A stretch of 53,964 nucleotides of DNA from Blautia sp. (GCA_017515325.1 JAFWGA010000025.1:1-53964), one strand, 5' to 3'. Counted from the first letter of the stretch, positions 7,071 through 16,521 are shown. Made by a program: numbers and translations. The notes: generated from the letters alone by a model not told the origin.

Positions 7071-7079
7071 CCGCATTTT

Positions 7080-7682
7080 TCATTCCCGGTTTTCTTCCAG
7101 ATACTCTCGGATTTTTTTACGGATTCTCTGGATCGCATTGTCGATCGATTTTGCCGGTTTACCCATCTGCTGACCGATTTCGGCGTAGCCGGCTCCCCTC
7201 AGATATCGCTCCAGCACCTCCACCTCCATCCGGCTCAGCCGGGTCTTAATCATCTCATAGAGGAACCGGGCATTTTCCTTGCTGATGATAATGCTTTCCG
7301 GACTCTGCGCATGAATGTCCAGAGAAGCCAGCATAATATCGGTATCCTTCTCCTGGGTCAGAGGGATATAGGAATTCAGGGGAATATTTTTCTGTCGGTT
7401 TGAGTTCTGGATCGCGCTGTAAATCTGCCTTTCGATGCAAAGTCTGGCAAAGGTGACAAAGGATGTATCCCTGTCCGGCTGATAGTCTCTTACCGCTTTG
7501 AACAGCCCGATCATCCCCTCCTGGATCAGATCGTCCGTCTCGCCTCCGATCAGGTAGAAGGCTCTGGCTTTCTGTTTGACCAGGCCTTTATATTTTTCCA
7601 TCAGATAGTCGGAGACTCCCTGATCTCCCCTGCGATAGCTCTCTAAGAGACTCTCATCGCTTCTGTTATCATAATCTGTCAA
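7080..7682 (-). CDS. sigH: RNA polymerase sporulation/stationary-phase sigma factor SigH
   Basis: 200 residues. Region 2 is visible as DLIQEGMIGLFKAVRDYQPD followed by FVTFARLCIERQI, and region 4 as LSRMEVEVLERYLRGAGYAE with the helix-turn-helix GKPAKSIDNAIQRIRKK. Length and sequence fit SigH (sigma-30), which in Firmicutes directs early sporulation and related genes. It is the last gene of an eight-gene operon and overlaps rlmB by 4 bp (ATGA), in the same cysS-mrnC-rlmB-sigH order seen in Bacillus and clostridia. Whether this organism sporulates cannot be told from the window. Confidence 0.92.
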   Translation of the reverse strand: MTDYDNRSDESLLESYRRGDQGVSDYLMEKYKGLVKQKARAFYLIGGETDDLIQEGMIGLFKAVRDYQPDRDTSFVTFARLCIERQIYSAIQNSNRQKNIPLNSYIPLTQEKDTDIMLASLDIHAQSPESIIISKENARFLYEMIKTRLSRMEVEVLERYLRGAGYAEIGQQMGKPAKSIDNAIQRIRKKIREYLEENRE

Positions 7683-8410
7683 ATTCTTTGCCTCACGATC
7701 TCATATGCCAGCACACCTGCGGCAACAGATGCATTCAGGGAATCAATATTCCCCCTCATCGGAATGGCCGCCATGTAATCGCACTCTTCTCTGACCAGGC
7801 GGCTCACTCCCTTCCCCTCATTTCCGATCACCAGACCGATGGGTCCTGTCAGCTTCAGATCATACATCCGGGTTCCGGCCATATCCGCACAGACAAACCA
7901 CAGACCTCTCTTTTTCAGTTCCTCTATTGTTCTGGCCAGGTTGTTCACCTTTGCCACCCTGGTGTAATTGACGGCACCCGCAGAGGCTTTGGCTACAGTC
8001 GCTGTCAGCCCGCAGCTATGATGCTTTGTTATGATCACGCCATGGGCGCCTGCCAGGTTGGCGGTACGCAGAATAGCTCCCAGATTATGAGGATCCTCAA
8101 TCTCGTCCAGGAGAATAAGAAAGGGATCCTCATTCCGCTCTGCTGCGAGGGAGAGCATATCATCCACAGAGGCGTATTCATAGGCCGCAGCCTGAGCAAT
8201 AACCCCCTGGTGGGCTCCCGTCTCGCTCATCTGATCCAGACGCTCCCTGTCCAGGAACTTCACTATGGTATCCTGCTTTTTTGCCTCACGCAGGATCGAC
8301 CGTACCGGGCCATCCTCGCAATGCTGCAGCACAAAAAGCTTGTCCACCGGTTTTCCGGATCGGAATGCCTCCAGAACCGCGTTTCTGCCTTCAATCTGTT
8401 CTCTGCTCAT
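7679..8410 (-). CDS. rlmB: 23S rRNA (guanosine-2251-2'-O)-methyltransferase RlmB
   Basis: 243 residues. N-terminal substrate-binding domain (EGRNAVLEAFRSGKPVDKLF) and a C-terminal SpoU methyltransferase with all three motifs: DPHNLGAILRTANLAGAHGV, VIGNEGKGVS and SLNASVAAGVLAYEI. It methylates a P-loop guanosine of 23S rRNA. It lies 6 bp after mrnC and overlaps sigH, so it is translationally coupled. Complete; specificity is inferred from synteny and length. Confidence 0.92.
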   Translation of the reverse strand: MSREQIEGRNAVLEAFRSGKPVDKLFVLQHCEDGPVRSILREAKKQDTIVKFLDRERLDQMSETGAHQGVIAQAAAYEYASVDDMLSLAAERNEDPFLILLDEIEDPHNLGAILRTANLAGAHGVIITKHHSCGLTATVAKASAGAVNYTRVAKVNNLARTIEELKKRGLWFVCADMAGTRMYDLKLTGPIGLVIGNEGKGVSRLVREECDYMAAIPMRGNIDSLNASVAAGVLAYEIVRQRI

Positions 8411-8416
8411 ATTGTC

Positions 8417-8878
8417 TTATCCTTCCTGACGACCGGTGCAGGAACCTACATCTTCTTCCGGCTGTCCTATGATACCGGCGTGAATCAGCTCCAGGATTCT
8501 TTCCTCCTTCCCTTCAAGGAAAAGAAAGCCTACCAGAGCCTCGAAACCTGTCGCCCGGCGGTAATCCGCCATGGAAGCGTGCTTGGCCATAGTAGGGGAA
8601 TGGGCGTTCCTGCCCCGGCGGAATACAGCCTCCTCCTCCTGTGTCAACAGGGGTTCGATCCTGTCCATAAGCCTGGCCTGAGACCCTGCGCTTACATAGG
8701 CCAGGGCACTCTGGTGCAGCTTATTGACGGAGCAGTTGCCCCTGCCTGTCAAGAGACAACGGATGATGACCTCATAGACGGCATCTCCCAGATAAGCCAG
8801 GGTAAGCGGGGAGTAGGAGCGAAGATCCCTGTCCGTCAGCTCAAAGACCTCTTTGATTGCTTTCAGACTCTCTCCCAT
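8417..8878 (-). CDS. mrnC: Mini-ribonuclease III
   Basis: 153 residues. Motifs of the RNase III catalytic half are present (LAYLGDAVYEVIIRCLL and later KLHQSALAYVSA) without a double-stranded-RNA binding domain, which defines Mini-III. The enzyme matures the 23S rRNA ends in Firmicutes. Its start overlaps the end of cysS by 16 bp and it is followed after 6 bp by rlmB, so two 23S-processing genes are adjacent. The tail (EEDVGSCTGRQEG) is slightly longer than in Bacillus. Confidence 0.93.
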   Translation of the reverse strand: MGESLKAIKEVFELTDRDLRSYSPLTLAYLGDAVYEVIIRCLLTGRGNCSVNKLHQSALAYVSAGSQARLMDRIEPLLTQEEEAVFRRGRNAHSPTMAKHASMADYRRATGFEALVGFLFLEGKEERILELIHAGIIGQPEEDVGSCTGRQEG

Positions 8879-10293
8879 TTTACTCCCTCACGGGTATCCT
8901 TGAGCTGGATTCCTTTATCCAGCAAAATACCACGGATCTCGTCTGCCCGGGCAAAATCCTTTGCCTTACGGGCAGCCTGGCGCTCCGCAATCAGGTTCTC
9001 GATCTCCTCGTCCAGGATCTCTTCCTTCCTGTCCAGGCTAAGGCCCAGGACATCTGTCAGCTCCTCCAGTTCATGATAGAGAGCCTGGGCAAAGGCGGTG
9101 CCGGAATTTTCTGTCACATGGGTATTGGCGAATTTTGCCAGTTCAAAAACGGCTGCCAGAGCATCCGCTGTGTTAAAATCATCTTCCATGGCTTCTTCAA
9201 ATTTCGCCCGGAAGCCTTCCGCCTCTTTTACCAGCGTTTCTTCCTCAAGGGTCAGAGTCCCTTCCTCTCCTGTCTTCAGAACATCCTTCAGTCTGGCCGC
9301 AGCCTCCCGCAGCCTGGTGAGAGAGGCTTTGGAAGCCTCCATGGAATCCTTACTGGCATCCTCTGTGTCCCTGCAGAAATTCAGAGGACTTCTGTAGTGG
9401 GCATTGAGCATGAAAAAGCGCAGCACCTGCAGATCATACAGATTTCCGATATCCCGGACCGTAAAGAAATTGCCCAGAGACTTGGACATCTTCCGGTTAT
9501 CAATATTAAGGAAAGCGTTGTGCATCCAGTAGTGCGCAAAGGGCTTACCATTACAGCATTCACTCTGGGCAATCTCATTTTCGTGATGAGGGAAGATCAG
9601 GTCCTCCCCCCCTGCATGGATGTCGATCTCCTCTCCCAGGTATTTTTTGGACATGACAGAGCATTCGATATGCCAGCCAGGCCTTCCGTCGCACCAGGGT
9701 GATTTCCAGAAGGGCTCTCCCTCCTTTTTGGGTTTCCAAAGGACAAAATCCAGAGGATCTTCCTTCTGATCCTCTCCGGAAACCTTTAAGGAACGGAAGC
9801 CGGACTGCAGATCTTCCAGGTTCTTGTGCGAAAGCTTCCCATAAGAGGGATCCATTTTCACCCGGAAATAAACCGTACCGTCCTTGGCCGGATAGGCAAA
9901 GCCCTTTTCGATCAGGGTGCTGATCATCTCAATCATCCCGTCAATCTCCTGCGTAGCCTGGGGATGCACCGTTGCCGGACGGACATTCATCCCCGCCATA
10001 TCCTTTTTGCATTCCTCGATATAGCGGCGGGATACCTCCTCTGAGGAGATTCCTTCCTCCACGGCCTTGGCTATGATCTTGTCGTCCACGTCGGTAAAAT
10101 TGGAAACATAATTGACCTCATAGCCTTTATACTCAAAATACCTGCGCACCGTGTCAAAAATTATCATAGGCCTTGCGTTACCGATATGGATCAGATTGTA
10201 GACCGTAGGCCCGCAGACGTACATCTTTACCTTCCCCTCCTCAAGGGGGATGAAATCTTCCTTTTTCTTCGTCAGGGTATTATATATTTTCAT
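8863..10293 (-). CDS. cysS: Cysteinyl-tRNA synthetase
   Basis: 476 residues from MKIYNTLTKKKEDFIPLEEG. Class I signatures are present: HIGNARPM (HIGH-like), KMSKSLGN (KMSKS), the zinc-site cysteine in YVCGPTVYN and the WHIECSVMS segment. It charges tRNA-Cys. An upstream in-frame ATG overlaps the AGAGGAG ribosome binding site, so the ATG ending at 10293, 8 bp downstream of it, is chosen. It lies 16 bp after ispF and overlaps mrnC. No T-box leader is present because the gene is internal to the operon. Confidence 0.96.
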   Translation of the reverse strand: MKIYNTLTKKKEDFIPLEEGKVKMYVCGPTVYNLIHIGNARPMIIFDTVRRYFEYKGYEVNYVSNFTDVDDKIIAKAVEEGISSEEVSRRYIEECKKDMAGMNVRPATVHPQATQEIDGMIEMISTLIEKGFAYPAKDGTVYFRVKMDPSYGKLSHKNLEDLQSGFRSLKVSGEDQKEDPLDFVLWKPKKEGEPFWKSPWCDGRPGWHIECSVMSKKYLGEEIDIHAGGEDLIFPHHENEIAQSECCNGKPFAHYWMHNAFLNIDNRKMSKSLGNFFTVRDIGNLYDLQVLRFFMLNAHYRSPLNFCRDTEDASKDSMEASKASLTRLREAAARLKDVLKTGEEGTLTLEEETLVKEAEGFRAKFEEAMEDDFNTADALAAVFELAKFANTHVTENSGTAFAQALYHELEELTDVLGLSLDRKEEILDEEIENLIAERQAARKAKDFARADEIRGILLDKGIQLKDTREGVKWERV

Positions 10294-10309
10294 AAAATCA
10301 TCTCCTCTG

Positions 10310-10777
10310 TCACACCAGCAGGCACACCGCCTGGGCAGCAATCCCCAGCCCGCTCCCTGTAAAACCCAGACCTTCCTCTGTAGTAGCTTTTACACTGACG
10401 CAGCCGACATCGATCCGGAGCTGTCGTGCCATATTCTCCCTCATCTTTGGCAAATAGGCTGCCAGCTTCGGTTTCTGGGCGATAATGGTGGCATCGATAT
10501 TCCCCACGATATAGCCCTTTTCCTTCAGGAGGATCCCCACCTCCTTCAGAAGCTTGGTGCTGGCTATACCCTTATACCGAGGATCTGTATCAGGAAAATG
10601 CTGTCCGATATCACCCAGGGCTGCCGCTCCCAAAAGGGCGTCCATAACGGCATGAATCAGAACATCTGCGTCTGAATGCCCGTCAAGCCCCTTTTCCCAG
10701 GGGATATTCACGCCTCCCAGGATCAGCTCCCGGCCTTTTACCAGCTTATGTACATCGTATCCTGTCCCTATTCTCAT
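10310..10777 (-). CDS. ispF: 2-C-methyl-D-erythritol 2,4-cyclodiphosphate synthase
   Basis: 155 residues, [13 protein letters not shown] with the zinc ligands of DVH and the [20 protein letters not shown] motif, then [10 protein letters not shown] and [11 protein letters not shown]. IspF makes the cyclodiphosphate in the non-mevalonate isoprenoid pathway. The start ATG overlaps the stop of the upstream helicase (ATGA). Normal length. IspD is not adjacent in this window. Confidence 0.95.
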   Translation of the reverse strand: MRIGTGYDVHKLVKGRELILGGVNIPWEKGLDGHSDADVLIHAVMDALLGAAALGDIGQHFPDTDPRYKGIASTKLLKEVGILLKEKGYIVGNIDATIIAQKPKLAAYLPKMRENMARQLRIDVGCVSVKATTEEGLGFTGSGLGIAAQAVCLLV

Positions 10778-13188
10778 TCCTCTTCCTTCTTCCTCTTCCA
10801 GAATTCCTCCAACAGCTGTGCCTGGGTCCTGAGAGTACATATGGCCAGATCTGCCCATTCCGGGGGAAACAGTCCCTGGTTTTCCTGAAAGCAGAACCTT
10901 TCATCCAGCAAAAGGATTACTCCCTTATCCTCCATGGTCCGTATCACACGGCCTGCTGCCTGCAGCACCTTATTCATGCCGGGAATCCGATATGCATACA
11001 GGTATCCATCCTGGCCATGCCTGTCATGCCAATGGCGCAGGATTTCTCGCTGGGCGCAAAGCTGGGGAAGGCCGGTGCCTACCACGGCAGCGCCAATCAG
11101 CCGGTCTCCTGTCAGATCGATCCCCTCCGAGAAAAATCCTCCCATGATGGCAAAAGCCACAAGAGTCCCCTCTCCGACCGAGAATTCTCTCAAAAAGGCT
11201 TCCCTCTCTTTTTCATCCATGGCTGACGACTGGCTGATCAGCCTTTCCTGTCTGCCCCCAAACTCCTCCTGATAGTACTGCCTCACCTCCTGAAGCATCT
11301 GATAGGAGGGAAAAAACACAAGATAGTTTCCGGGCTTTCTTTCCGTCATCGCCCCAAGATGCCGGGCGATCAGGCGGTACTGGACTTCTCCCCTGCGCTT
11401 GTAGAGGGTGCTGACGTCCCGACCGATGAGGATCCTCCGGTTTTCTCTGGGAAAGGGGGAGGGAATGTACAGGCCAAAGGCATCCTGATCCTCGCTCAAC
11501 AGCCTGCGATAGTAGGCCATGGGATGGAGTGTGGCGGAAAAAAAGATGGTGCTGCGGCTCTTGATCAGTATACCGGCCAGGTTATGGGCCGGATTGGCGC
11601 AGTACAGGTGCAGGATGGTCTCTTCCTTTGCCGTCAGCTCTCCATAGATGACATAATGGTCATCCAGATAGGCCAGAACAGCGACCATCGTGCGCATCGC
11701 GAAATAGAAGGGCAATAGCTCCTGCAGAACACTCTCCCCTTCTTCCCTTATCTCCGGTGATCTTCCGGCGTCATGTTCCTCATAGAGGGCCTGCAGCTGA
11801 ACATAGGCCAGCTGAATTTCTTCAGCAAGCATTCCCAGGCCTTCCAGGACCTGGTATCTTGTCCCTGCCACAGCACTCTCCTGCTCCGTCAAGGCCTTTT
11901 TCAGAGGGAGAAATCCCCGGTGCAGACGGCGCAGGGATTTTTCAAGGGCAGGACTTACCCCCTGAACCAGCTTCCTCGCCCGGGCTATCTCCTCCCGACA
12001 AAGGCTGGCGCTGTACATTTCCCTGGCTCTGTCGGGCAGATTGTGGGCTTCATCCACAAGAAAAAGATAGTCTTCCTTTTTTCCCTCTGCGAAATACCGT
12101 TTCAGCGAAACATCCGGATCAAAGACGTAATTGTAATCACAAATCACCGCGTCCAGCCATACGGCAAGATCCAGGCTGAGTTCAAAGGGACATACCCGGA
12201 ATTCTTCAGCATGAGCCAAAAGCCGGTCCCGGTCGAAGGCATCCTCCTCCTGCCAAAGAGAGAATACTGCCTCATTGATCCTGTCATAATGCCCCTTTGC
12301 GTAGGGGCAGGCCTCCGGATTGCAGGACAGGCTTTCATTCAGGCAAAGCTTTTCCTTTGCGGTAATGGCAATGGTCTTCGCCTTCAGGCCCTTCTCACGC
12401 AAAAGGGAGAAGGCCTGTACAGCCGCCTCCCTGGCCGGTGTCTTCGCCGTCAGATAAAAAACCGTTTCGCACAGGCCTTCCTCCATACTGCGGACCGCAG
12501 GGTAGATCACCGACATGGTTTTGCCCACTCCGGTAGGCGCCTGGACAAAGAGCTGTTTCCCCTGCCTGATGGCATGATACACACTGCTGACCATCTTTTT
12601 CTGACCGTCCCGATAGGGAAAAGGGAATGACAGCGTTCTGATAGAATCATCTCTCTCCCGCTTTCTGGCCAGGCGGAAGGAAAGCCAGCGATGATATTCC
12701 TCTGTCAAAGAAGCAAACCAGGACAAAAGCCTGTCGGTATCGACCGTCTCCTGAAACCTTTGAACCTCTTCCGTTTCCAGATGGACATAGGTCATCTGGA
12801 TCCCCATCCTCTCCGGCTTTTCCTCTTCCGCCAGCATACAGGCATAGCACATAGCCTGCGCCTTGTGGACGGCTGCCGGCTCATGGATCAGGCTGAGACT
12901 GGTATAGGTTCCCTTGATTTCATCGATCCAGGTCAGTCCTTCCTTTTCAAATACCCCGTCAGCCCTTCCCTCTACCTGCAGGATCAGGTCATCAAATTCC
13001 ACCCTGGTCCGAAAGGCTGTCTCCGGCTTATATCCGCTGCCCATCTGTTTCTGAAGCTTTCTGTGAATCCTGGCTCCTTTGGCCATGGCTTCCGGATCCT
13101 GAACTCCCTGGCGGTAGTCCAGGTCCCCGCTTCGGAGAATAAATTCAACAAGGGTCCGTACGGAGATACGGAATACCTCTTTTTCCAT
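10774..13188 (-). CDS. DinG/XPD-type iron-sulfur DNA helicase with N-terminal PD-(D/E)XK nuclease domain
   Basis: 804 residues. The first ~180 form a PD-(D/E)XK nuclease-like domain: EGRADGVF (D77) and, ten residues on, WIDEIKGT (E90, K92). Helicase parts are Walker A APTGVGKT (217-224), four cysteines placed as in Fe-S helicases (C282, C289, C294, C333), DEAH box at 379-382, [10 protein letters not shown] and a C-terminal [14 protein letters not shown] motif VI. Such proteins unwind branched DNA 5'-3'; the nuclease fusion suggests repair or restart of damaged DNA. It sits with 1-4 bp overlaps between lysC and ispF, so it is part of the operon even though its role differs. The helicase family is well supported; the substrate is not known. 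Confidence 0.88.
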   Translation of the reverse strand: MEKEVFRISVRTLVEFILRSGDLDYRQGVQDPEAMAKGARIHRKLQKQMGSGYKPETAFRTRVEFDDLILQVEGRADGVFEKEGLTWIDEIKGTYTSLSLIHEPAAVHKAQAMCYACMLAEEEKPERMGIQMTYVHLETEEVQRFQETVDTDRLLSWFASLTEEYHRWLSFRLARKRERDDSIRTLSFPFPYRDGQKKMVSSVYHAIRQGKQLFVQAPTGVGKTMSVIYPAVRSMEEGLCETVFYLTAKTPAREAAVQAFSLLREKGLKAKTIAITAKEKLCLNESLSCNPEACPYAKGHYDRINEAVFSLWQEEDAFDRDRLLAHAEEFRVCPFELSLDLAVWLDAVICDYNYVFDPDVSLKRYFAEGKKEDYLFLVDEAHNLPDRAREMYSASLCREEIARARKLVQGVSPALEKSLRRLHRGFLPLKKALTEQESAVAGTRYQVLEGLGMLAEEIQLAYVQLQALYEEHDAGRSPEIREEGESVLQELLPFYFAMRTMVAVLAYLDDHYVIYGELTAKEETILHLYCANPAHNLAGILIKSRSTIFFSATLHPMAYYRRLLSEDQDAFGLYIPSPFPRENRRILIGRDVSTLYKRRGEVQYRLIARHLGAMTERKPGNYLVFFPSYQMLQEVRQYYQEEFGGRQERLISQSSAMDEKEREAFLREFSVGEGTLVAFAIMGGFFSEGIDLTGDRLIGAAVVGTGLPQLCAQREILRHWHDRHGQDGYLYAYRIPGMNKVLQAAGRVIRTMEDKGVILLLDERFCFQENQGLFPPEWADLAICTLRTQAQLLEEFWKRKKEEE

Positions 13189-14507
13189 TACAGCTTGGTC
13201 AGGACAAAAATATCATAGATCGCTTTCACAGCAGTTTCAAAATCTCTGTCCTCCACGCCGATGATGATGTTCAGCTCGCTTGAGCCCTGATCGATCATCT
13301 TTACATTGACATTGGCATGGGCCAGCGCCGCAAAAATCCGGCCTGCCGTGCCCCGGGTGGATTTCATCCCTCTTCCCACCACGGCAATCAGAGATAAATC
13401 GGATTCCATTTCCACCACATCCGGCTGTACCAGGCGATGCAGGCCGGCAATAACCTGCTGTTCCTTCTCTTCAAATTCCGACTGATGAACATAAACTGTG
13501 AAGGTATCTATGCCGGAGGGCGTATGCTCAAAGCTGATTCCCTGATCCTCAAAAACCTGCAGAACCCGGCGGCCGAAGCCGATCTCGGAGTTCATCATGG
13601 ATTTCTCGATATTGATCGAGCAGAAACCCTTTTTCCCCGCAATACCGGTGATGATATAGGGGGATTTCTTGCAGGTGCTTTCCACGATAAAGGTACCCCT
13701 GTCCTGGGGCCTGTTGGTGTTGCGGATATTGATGGGGATCCCTTCCTGACGGACGGGGAAAATGGCGTCCTCATGCAGGACGGTAGCCCCCATATAGGAA
13801 AGCTCGCGAAGCTCACGGTAGGTTACGGTATCGATCACCTCCGGGTTCTCGACAATGCGCGGATCCGTCACCATGACGCCGGAAACATCCGTCCAGTTTT
13901 CGTACACATCCGCATGGATAGCCCGTGCGACAATGGAGCCGGTAATATCCGAACCACCGCGGGAAAAGGTTTTGATGGTTCCGTCCTCAAGGGCGCCGTA
14001 AAAGCCGGGGATGACAGCTCTGTCATATTCCTCGAAGGCCTTCTGGAGCAGGGCGTCTGTGACAGCCACATCCAGGATGCCGCCCTTCTTAAACCGGATT
14101 ACGGAAGCCGCGTCCAGAAAGGGAATGTCCAGATAGGCGGCCATAATCTTTCCGTTCAGATATTCTCCGCGGGAGGCGGCGTACTCTACCCCTATCCCTT
14201 CCGCGAAATTACGGTGGATAATCTCAAATTCCTCCTCCAGGCTCAAAGACAGCTTCAGACCTTCAAGGATCTCCTGATATCTCTCCTCAATGGCTTTCAG
14301 CTTTTCTTCGAACAGGCCGCTTCCCTTGGCGCTGCGATAGCAGTCGTAAAGCATATCCGTCACCTTGGTGTCCTTGCTGTGGCGCTTGCCTGGCGCGGAG
14401 GGAATGATATACCTGCGGGTGGCATCGCTGCGGATAATGTCACCAACCTTTTTGAACTGCTCGGCATCCGCCAGGGAGCTTCCGCCAAACTTCACTACTT
14501 TTTTCAT
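13188..14507 (-). CDS. lysC: Aspartate kinase
   Basis: 439 residues. Starts MKKVVKFGGSSLADAEQFKK (KFGGSS, phosphate binding), has FSRGGSDITGSIVARAI in the catalytic domain, and ends with two ACT domains (ITGIAGKKGFCSINIEKSMM; LSLIAVVGRGMKSTRGTAGR). It phosphorylates aspartate, the first step to lysine, threonine and methionine. Length and ACT layout resemble the monofunctional clostridial enzymes that respond to threonine or lysine, but the effector is not visible. Its start overlaps trmO (ATGA) and its stop shares a base with the helicase start (TAATG). Confidence 0.93.
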   Translation of the reverse strand: MKKVVKFGGSSLADAEQFKKVGDIIRSDATRRYIIPSAPGKRHSKDTKVTDMLYDCYRSAKGSGLFEEKLKAIEERYQEILEGLKLSLSLEEEFEIIHRNFAEGIGVEYAASRGEYLNGKIMAAYLDIPFLDAASVIRFKKGGILDVAVTDALLQKAFEEYDRAVIPGFYGALEDGTIKTFSRGGSDITGSIVARAIHADVYENWTDVSGVMVTDPRIVENPEVIDTVTYRELRELSYMGATVLHEDAIFPVRQEGIPINIRNTNRPQDRGTFIVESTCKKSPYIITGIAGKKGFCSINIEKSMMNSEIGFGRRVLQVFEDQGISFEHTPSGIDTFTVYVHQSEFEEKEQQVIAGLHRLVQPDVVEMESDLSLIAVVGRGMKSTRGTAGRIFAALAHANVNVKMIDQGSSELNIIIGVEDRDFETAVKAIYDIFVLTKL

Positions 14508-15190
14508 AATAATTCTCTCCTCCTGATGGTCAAGACATAAACCGTATCCTGCTCTACGCGAAAGCGGACATTAAAGCCGGCATAATCCATGCCATAGATC
14601 CGTTCCGGATCATCCTGGTAGCGTGGCCGCGGATCCAGGGAAAGAACACCCTCCAAGGCCTTTCGGCTTGCCTTGGGAAGCCGGTCCAACTCGTTTTGAG
14701 GGATTCTCACCGTCAGCCTTTTATCCTTTAACGATCCTGTAAAACCGGACTTTGCCTCCGGCAGGGCGTCTGAATAAGGCAGGTAGGGTTTGATGTCATA
14801 AATCGGTGTGTCATTCATCAGGTCAGCCCCACCCACGATCAGGACATTTCCCTCATCCTGCGTTTTCTCCACTGCAAGAAGAGAAACACAGGACAGACCT
14901 ATTGGGTTAGGGCGAAATGGCGACCGGGTGGCAAACACTCCCTTACGCTCGTTTCCTCCCAGGCGGGGCGGGCGGACAGTGGGGGAAAAATCTTTCCTGA
15001 CTGCCTGGGAAAACTCCCAGATCAGCCACAGATGACTGTATTCCTCGATTCCCATCAGAGCGGAGGGATCGCGGTATTCCGGTTCGAAAATGACACGGGA
15101 AATCAGATCGGGCACCAGGCCGCTCTGCCTGGGGACACCGAATTTTTCTGTATAGTCATTATGAATACGGGCTATCACCTTCCACTCCAT
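14504..15190 (-). CDS. trmO: tRNA (adenine-37-N6)-methyltransferase TrmO (TsaA/YaeB family)
   Basis: 228 residues from MEWKVIARIHNDYTEKFGVP. The TrmO beta-barrel motifs are visible: PRQSGL, RPPRLGGNERKGVFATRSPF, FRPNPIGLS and IYDIKPYLPYSD. In E. coli the enzyme N6-methylates t6A37 of some threonine tRNAs. The start is fixed by GGGAGG 10 bp before the ATG; an upstream in-frame ATG has no such site. It is the first gene of the eight-gene operon and has an extended -10 promoter upstream. Confidence 0.9.
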   Translation of the reverse strand: MEWKVIARIHNDYTEKFGVPRQSGLVPDLISRVIFEPEYRDPSALMGIEEYSHLWLIWEFSQAVRKDFSPTVRPPRLGGNERKGVFATRSPFRPNPIGLSCVSLLAVEKTQDEGNVLIVGGADLMNDTPIYDIKPYLPYSDALPEAKSGFTGSLKDKRLTVRIPQNELDRLPKASRKALEGVLSLDPRPRYQDDPERIYGMDYAGFNVRFRVEQDTVYVLTIRRRELL

Positions 15191-15230
15191 CTGTCCTGCT
15201 CCTCCCTTGGGCTTTAAGCACAATACGGGT

Positions 15231-15239
15231 ATCATATCA
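15231..15239 (-). promoter_or_regulatory. Extended -10 promoter of the trmO-sigH operon
   Basis: Minus strand reads TGA-TATGAT (complement of 15231-15239), an extended -10, about 40 bp before the trmO start. No good -35 is visible. Confidence 0.45.
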
Positions 15240-15439
15240 CATGAGGGCAAATCCTGCTATATTCTCTGAAAAAAAGTTTCGGCAAGCTGGGGCAGAAAGG
15301 GATCCCGAATGGAAGCAGGAGGATTTCGTCAATCTGTGAAAAAAGATTCACAAAATTAGTTTTATTCTGATCTTTTCTCCTCTTTTCAATCCGCAGACCT
15401 TGTGATATAATTCACATGTTCTTAAAAAAAATGTAATGA

Positions 15440-15469
15440 TTGAATTGCTTTGATTGAATTATTTATACT
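15440..15469 (+). promoter_or_regulatory. Promoter for the PAP2 gene
   Basis: TTGAAT (15440-15445) and TATACT (15464-15469) with an 18-bp spacer, about 85 bp before the ATG. A second TATACT follows at 15471-15476. Confidence 0.5.
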
Positions 15470-15553
15470 CTATACTAATTACCGGTTCGTGAGGTTCCCT
15501 GGAAGCTGTTTTCCCTTGGTTCCTTGCGTTTTTTTTGAGAAGGAGTCGTCTGA

Positions 15554-16240
15554 ATGCAGCGCTTGTCGAAATTGTCAAAGTACAGCCATTTTCTGATCAT
15601 ATTGTTGTATATGATCGTTTATCTTTCTATCTTTTATGTGCTTGAGCACAGGGAAGTCTATGCTTTTAACGTGGTTCACACGGTTCTGGATGATTATATC
15701 CCCTTTTGTGAAGCCTTCATTGTACCTTATCTTCTCTGGTTTCCTTATGTGGCGGTTGTCATCCTTTTTTTCAGCTTTGTCTGTCCGGACAAGACGGAAT
15801 ATTTCCGTTTCACCGCTAACCTGATCATGGGCATGACGATTTTCCTGATTGTGTCTTACGCCTACCCGAATATGCTGGAGCTCAGACCTGAGGTGATGCC
15901 TCGGACCAACCTCTTCACCAAGGCTGTGGAAATGCTGTACAGCTCTGATACCCCCACCAATGTTTTGCCCAGTATCCATGTTTTTAATTCGATTGCCTGC
16001 CACATTGCCGTTTCGCATTGTCCTATGCTGAAGAAGCATCCTGTGGCCAGGGGCGCTTCCATGGTTCTTGCCCTTTCGATCGTCCTGTCCACCATGTTTC
16101 TGAAGCAGCATTCGGTCGTTGATGTCTGTCTGGGGATTGCCATGGCGGGTTTTGGCTATGTTCTCTTCTATGGTGAAACCGCTCTTGAGACAGCCGGCCA
16201 GTTTGCTGTTGTCCAGAGTGGAAAAAGCGGCAATAAATAA
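15554..16240 (+). CDS. PAP2-family membrane phosphatase
   Basis: 228 residues with five to six hydrophobic segments (for example HFLIILLYMIVYLSIFYVLE near the N-terminus and YLLWFPYVAVVILFFSFVC around 60-80). The PAP2 signature is present as PSIHVFNS (middle motif) and KQHSVVDV (last motif, catalytic histidine). The first motif is reduced to the region before TNLF. Such enzymes remove phosphate from lipids such as phosphatidate or undecaprenyl diphosphate, or act in inositol lipid pathways. Ribosome binding site AAGGAG 9 bp before ATG. Monocistronic, between its own promoter and a strong terminator. Substrate unknown. Confidence 0.8.
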   Translation: MQRLSKLSKYSHFLIILLYMIVYLSIFYVLEHREVYAFNVVHTVLDDYIPFCEAFIVPYLLWFPYVAVVILFFSFVCPDKTEYFRFTANLIMGMTIFLIVSYAYPNMLELRPEVMPRTNLFTKAVEMLYSSDTPTNVLPSIHVFNSIACHIAVSHCPMLKKHPVARGASMVLALSIVLSTMFLKQHSVVDVCLGIAMAGFGYVLFYGETALETAGQFAVVQSGKSGNK

Positions 16241-16270
16241 GATTGCGTAGACCGGCAGTCCTGTGAAAAA

Positions 16271-16307
16271 GGGGACGAGGATTATATCCTCGTCCCCTTT
16301 TCTTTTT
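16271..16307 (+). terminator. Terminator of the PAP2 gene
   Basis: An 11-bp perfect stem (GGGGACGAGGA / TCCTCGTCCCC) with a 5-base loop, followed by TTTTCTTTTT. Confidence 0.95.
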
Positions 16308-16351
16308 CCCCGAGCCGTCTAATGAGTTTTTCCGACTACCGTCGCACGGCT
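16307..16351. repeat. Dispersed repeat B, copy 1 (inverted copy near 29.2 kb)
   Basis: A 23-base exact match (16322-16344, core GAGTTTTTCCGACTACCGTC) to the reverse complement of 29191-29213, with weaker similarity extending to about 38 bases. Flanking GAGCCGT and ACGGCTC can pair, giving a stem-loop. Confidence 0.7.
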
Positions 16352-16371
16352 CTCTCCCCCTACTGTGGGGT

Positions 16372-16418
16372 GCCGGTCAACGTCAGGTGACATCTTCCTT
16401 TCGGAGCCCCTGCCATAA
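16372..16418 (+). repeat. Dispersed repeat A, copy 1
   Basis: 47 bases that match 52104-52150 at 44 positions (core GTCAGGTGACATCTTCCTTT and GCCCCTGCCATAA). It lies directly beside the kdgK terminator. Confidence 0.8.
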
Positions 16419-16455
16419 AAAAAGCAGGAGCCAGGAAAGATCCCAGCTTCTGCTC
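16417..16455 (-). terminator. Terminator of eda-kdgK
   Basis: Imperfect stem GCAGAAGCTGGGA / TCCTGGCTCCTGC (minus strand) followed by seven T (complement of 16417-16423), about 70 bp after the kdgK stop. Confidence 0.75.
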
Positions 16456-16521
16456 AATTTTTCTTAGGGTAGCCTGCCAGTAGACTCGGCCAGGATCAAC
16501 ACACACCCTGACATCTCAGCC

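Larger units (their letters stand above)
15191..15553. other. Divergent intergenic region trmO / PAP2
   Basis: 363 bp without a gene. It holds the minus-strand trmO promoter at its left end and an AT-rich stretch with a plus-strand promoter for the PAP2 gene at about 15440-15469. A short inverted repeat GTGAA...TTCAC occurs around 15337-15352. No further gene, riboswitch or repeat is recognised. Confidence 0.6.

Noticed and set aside
7688-9076. 462-codon plus-strand frame opposite rlmB, mrnC and cysS
   Set aside because: Antisense shadow; the minus-strand genes have clear motifs and overlaps.
15191-15553. T-box or riboswitch before trmO or the PAP2 gene
   Set aside because: No T-box sequence, no specifier-like stem and no terminator-antiterminator pair seen.
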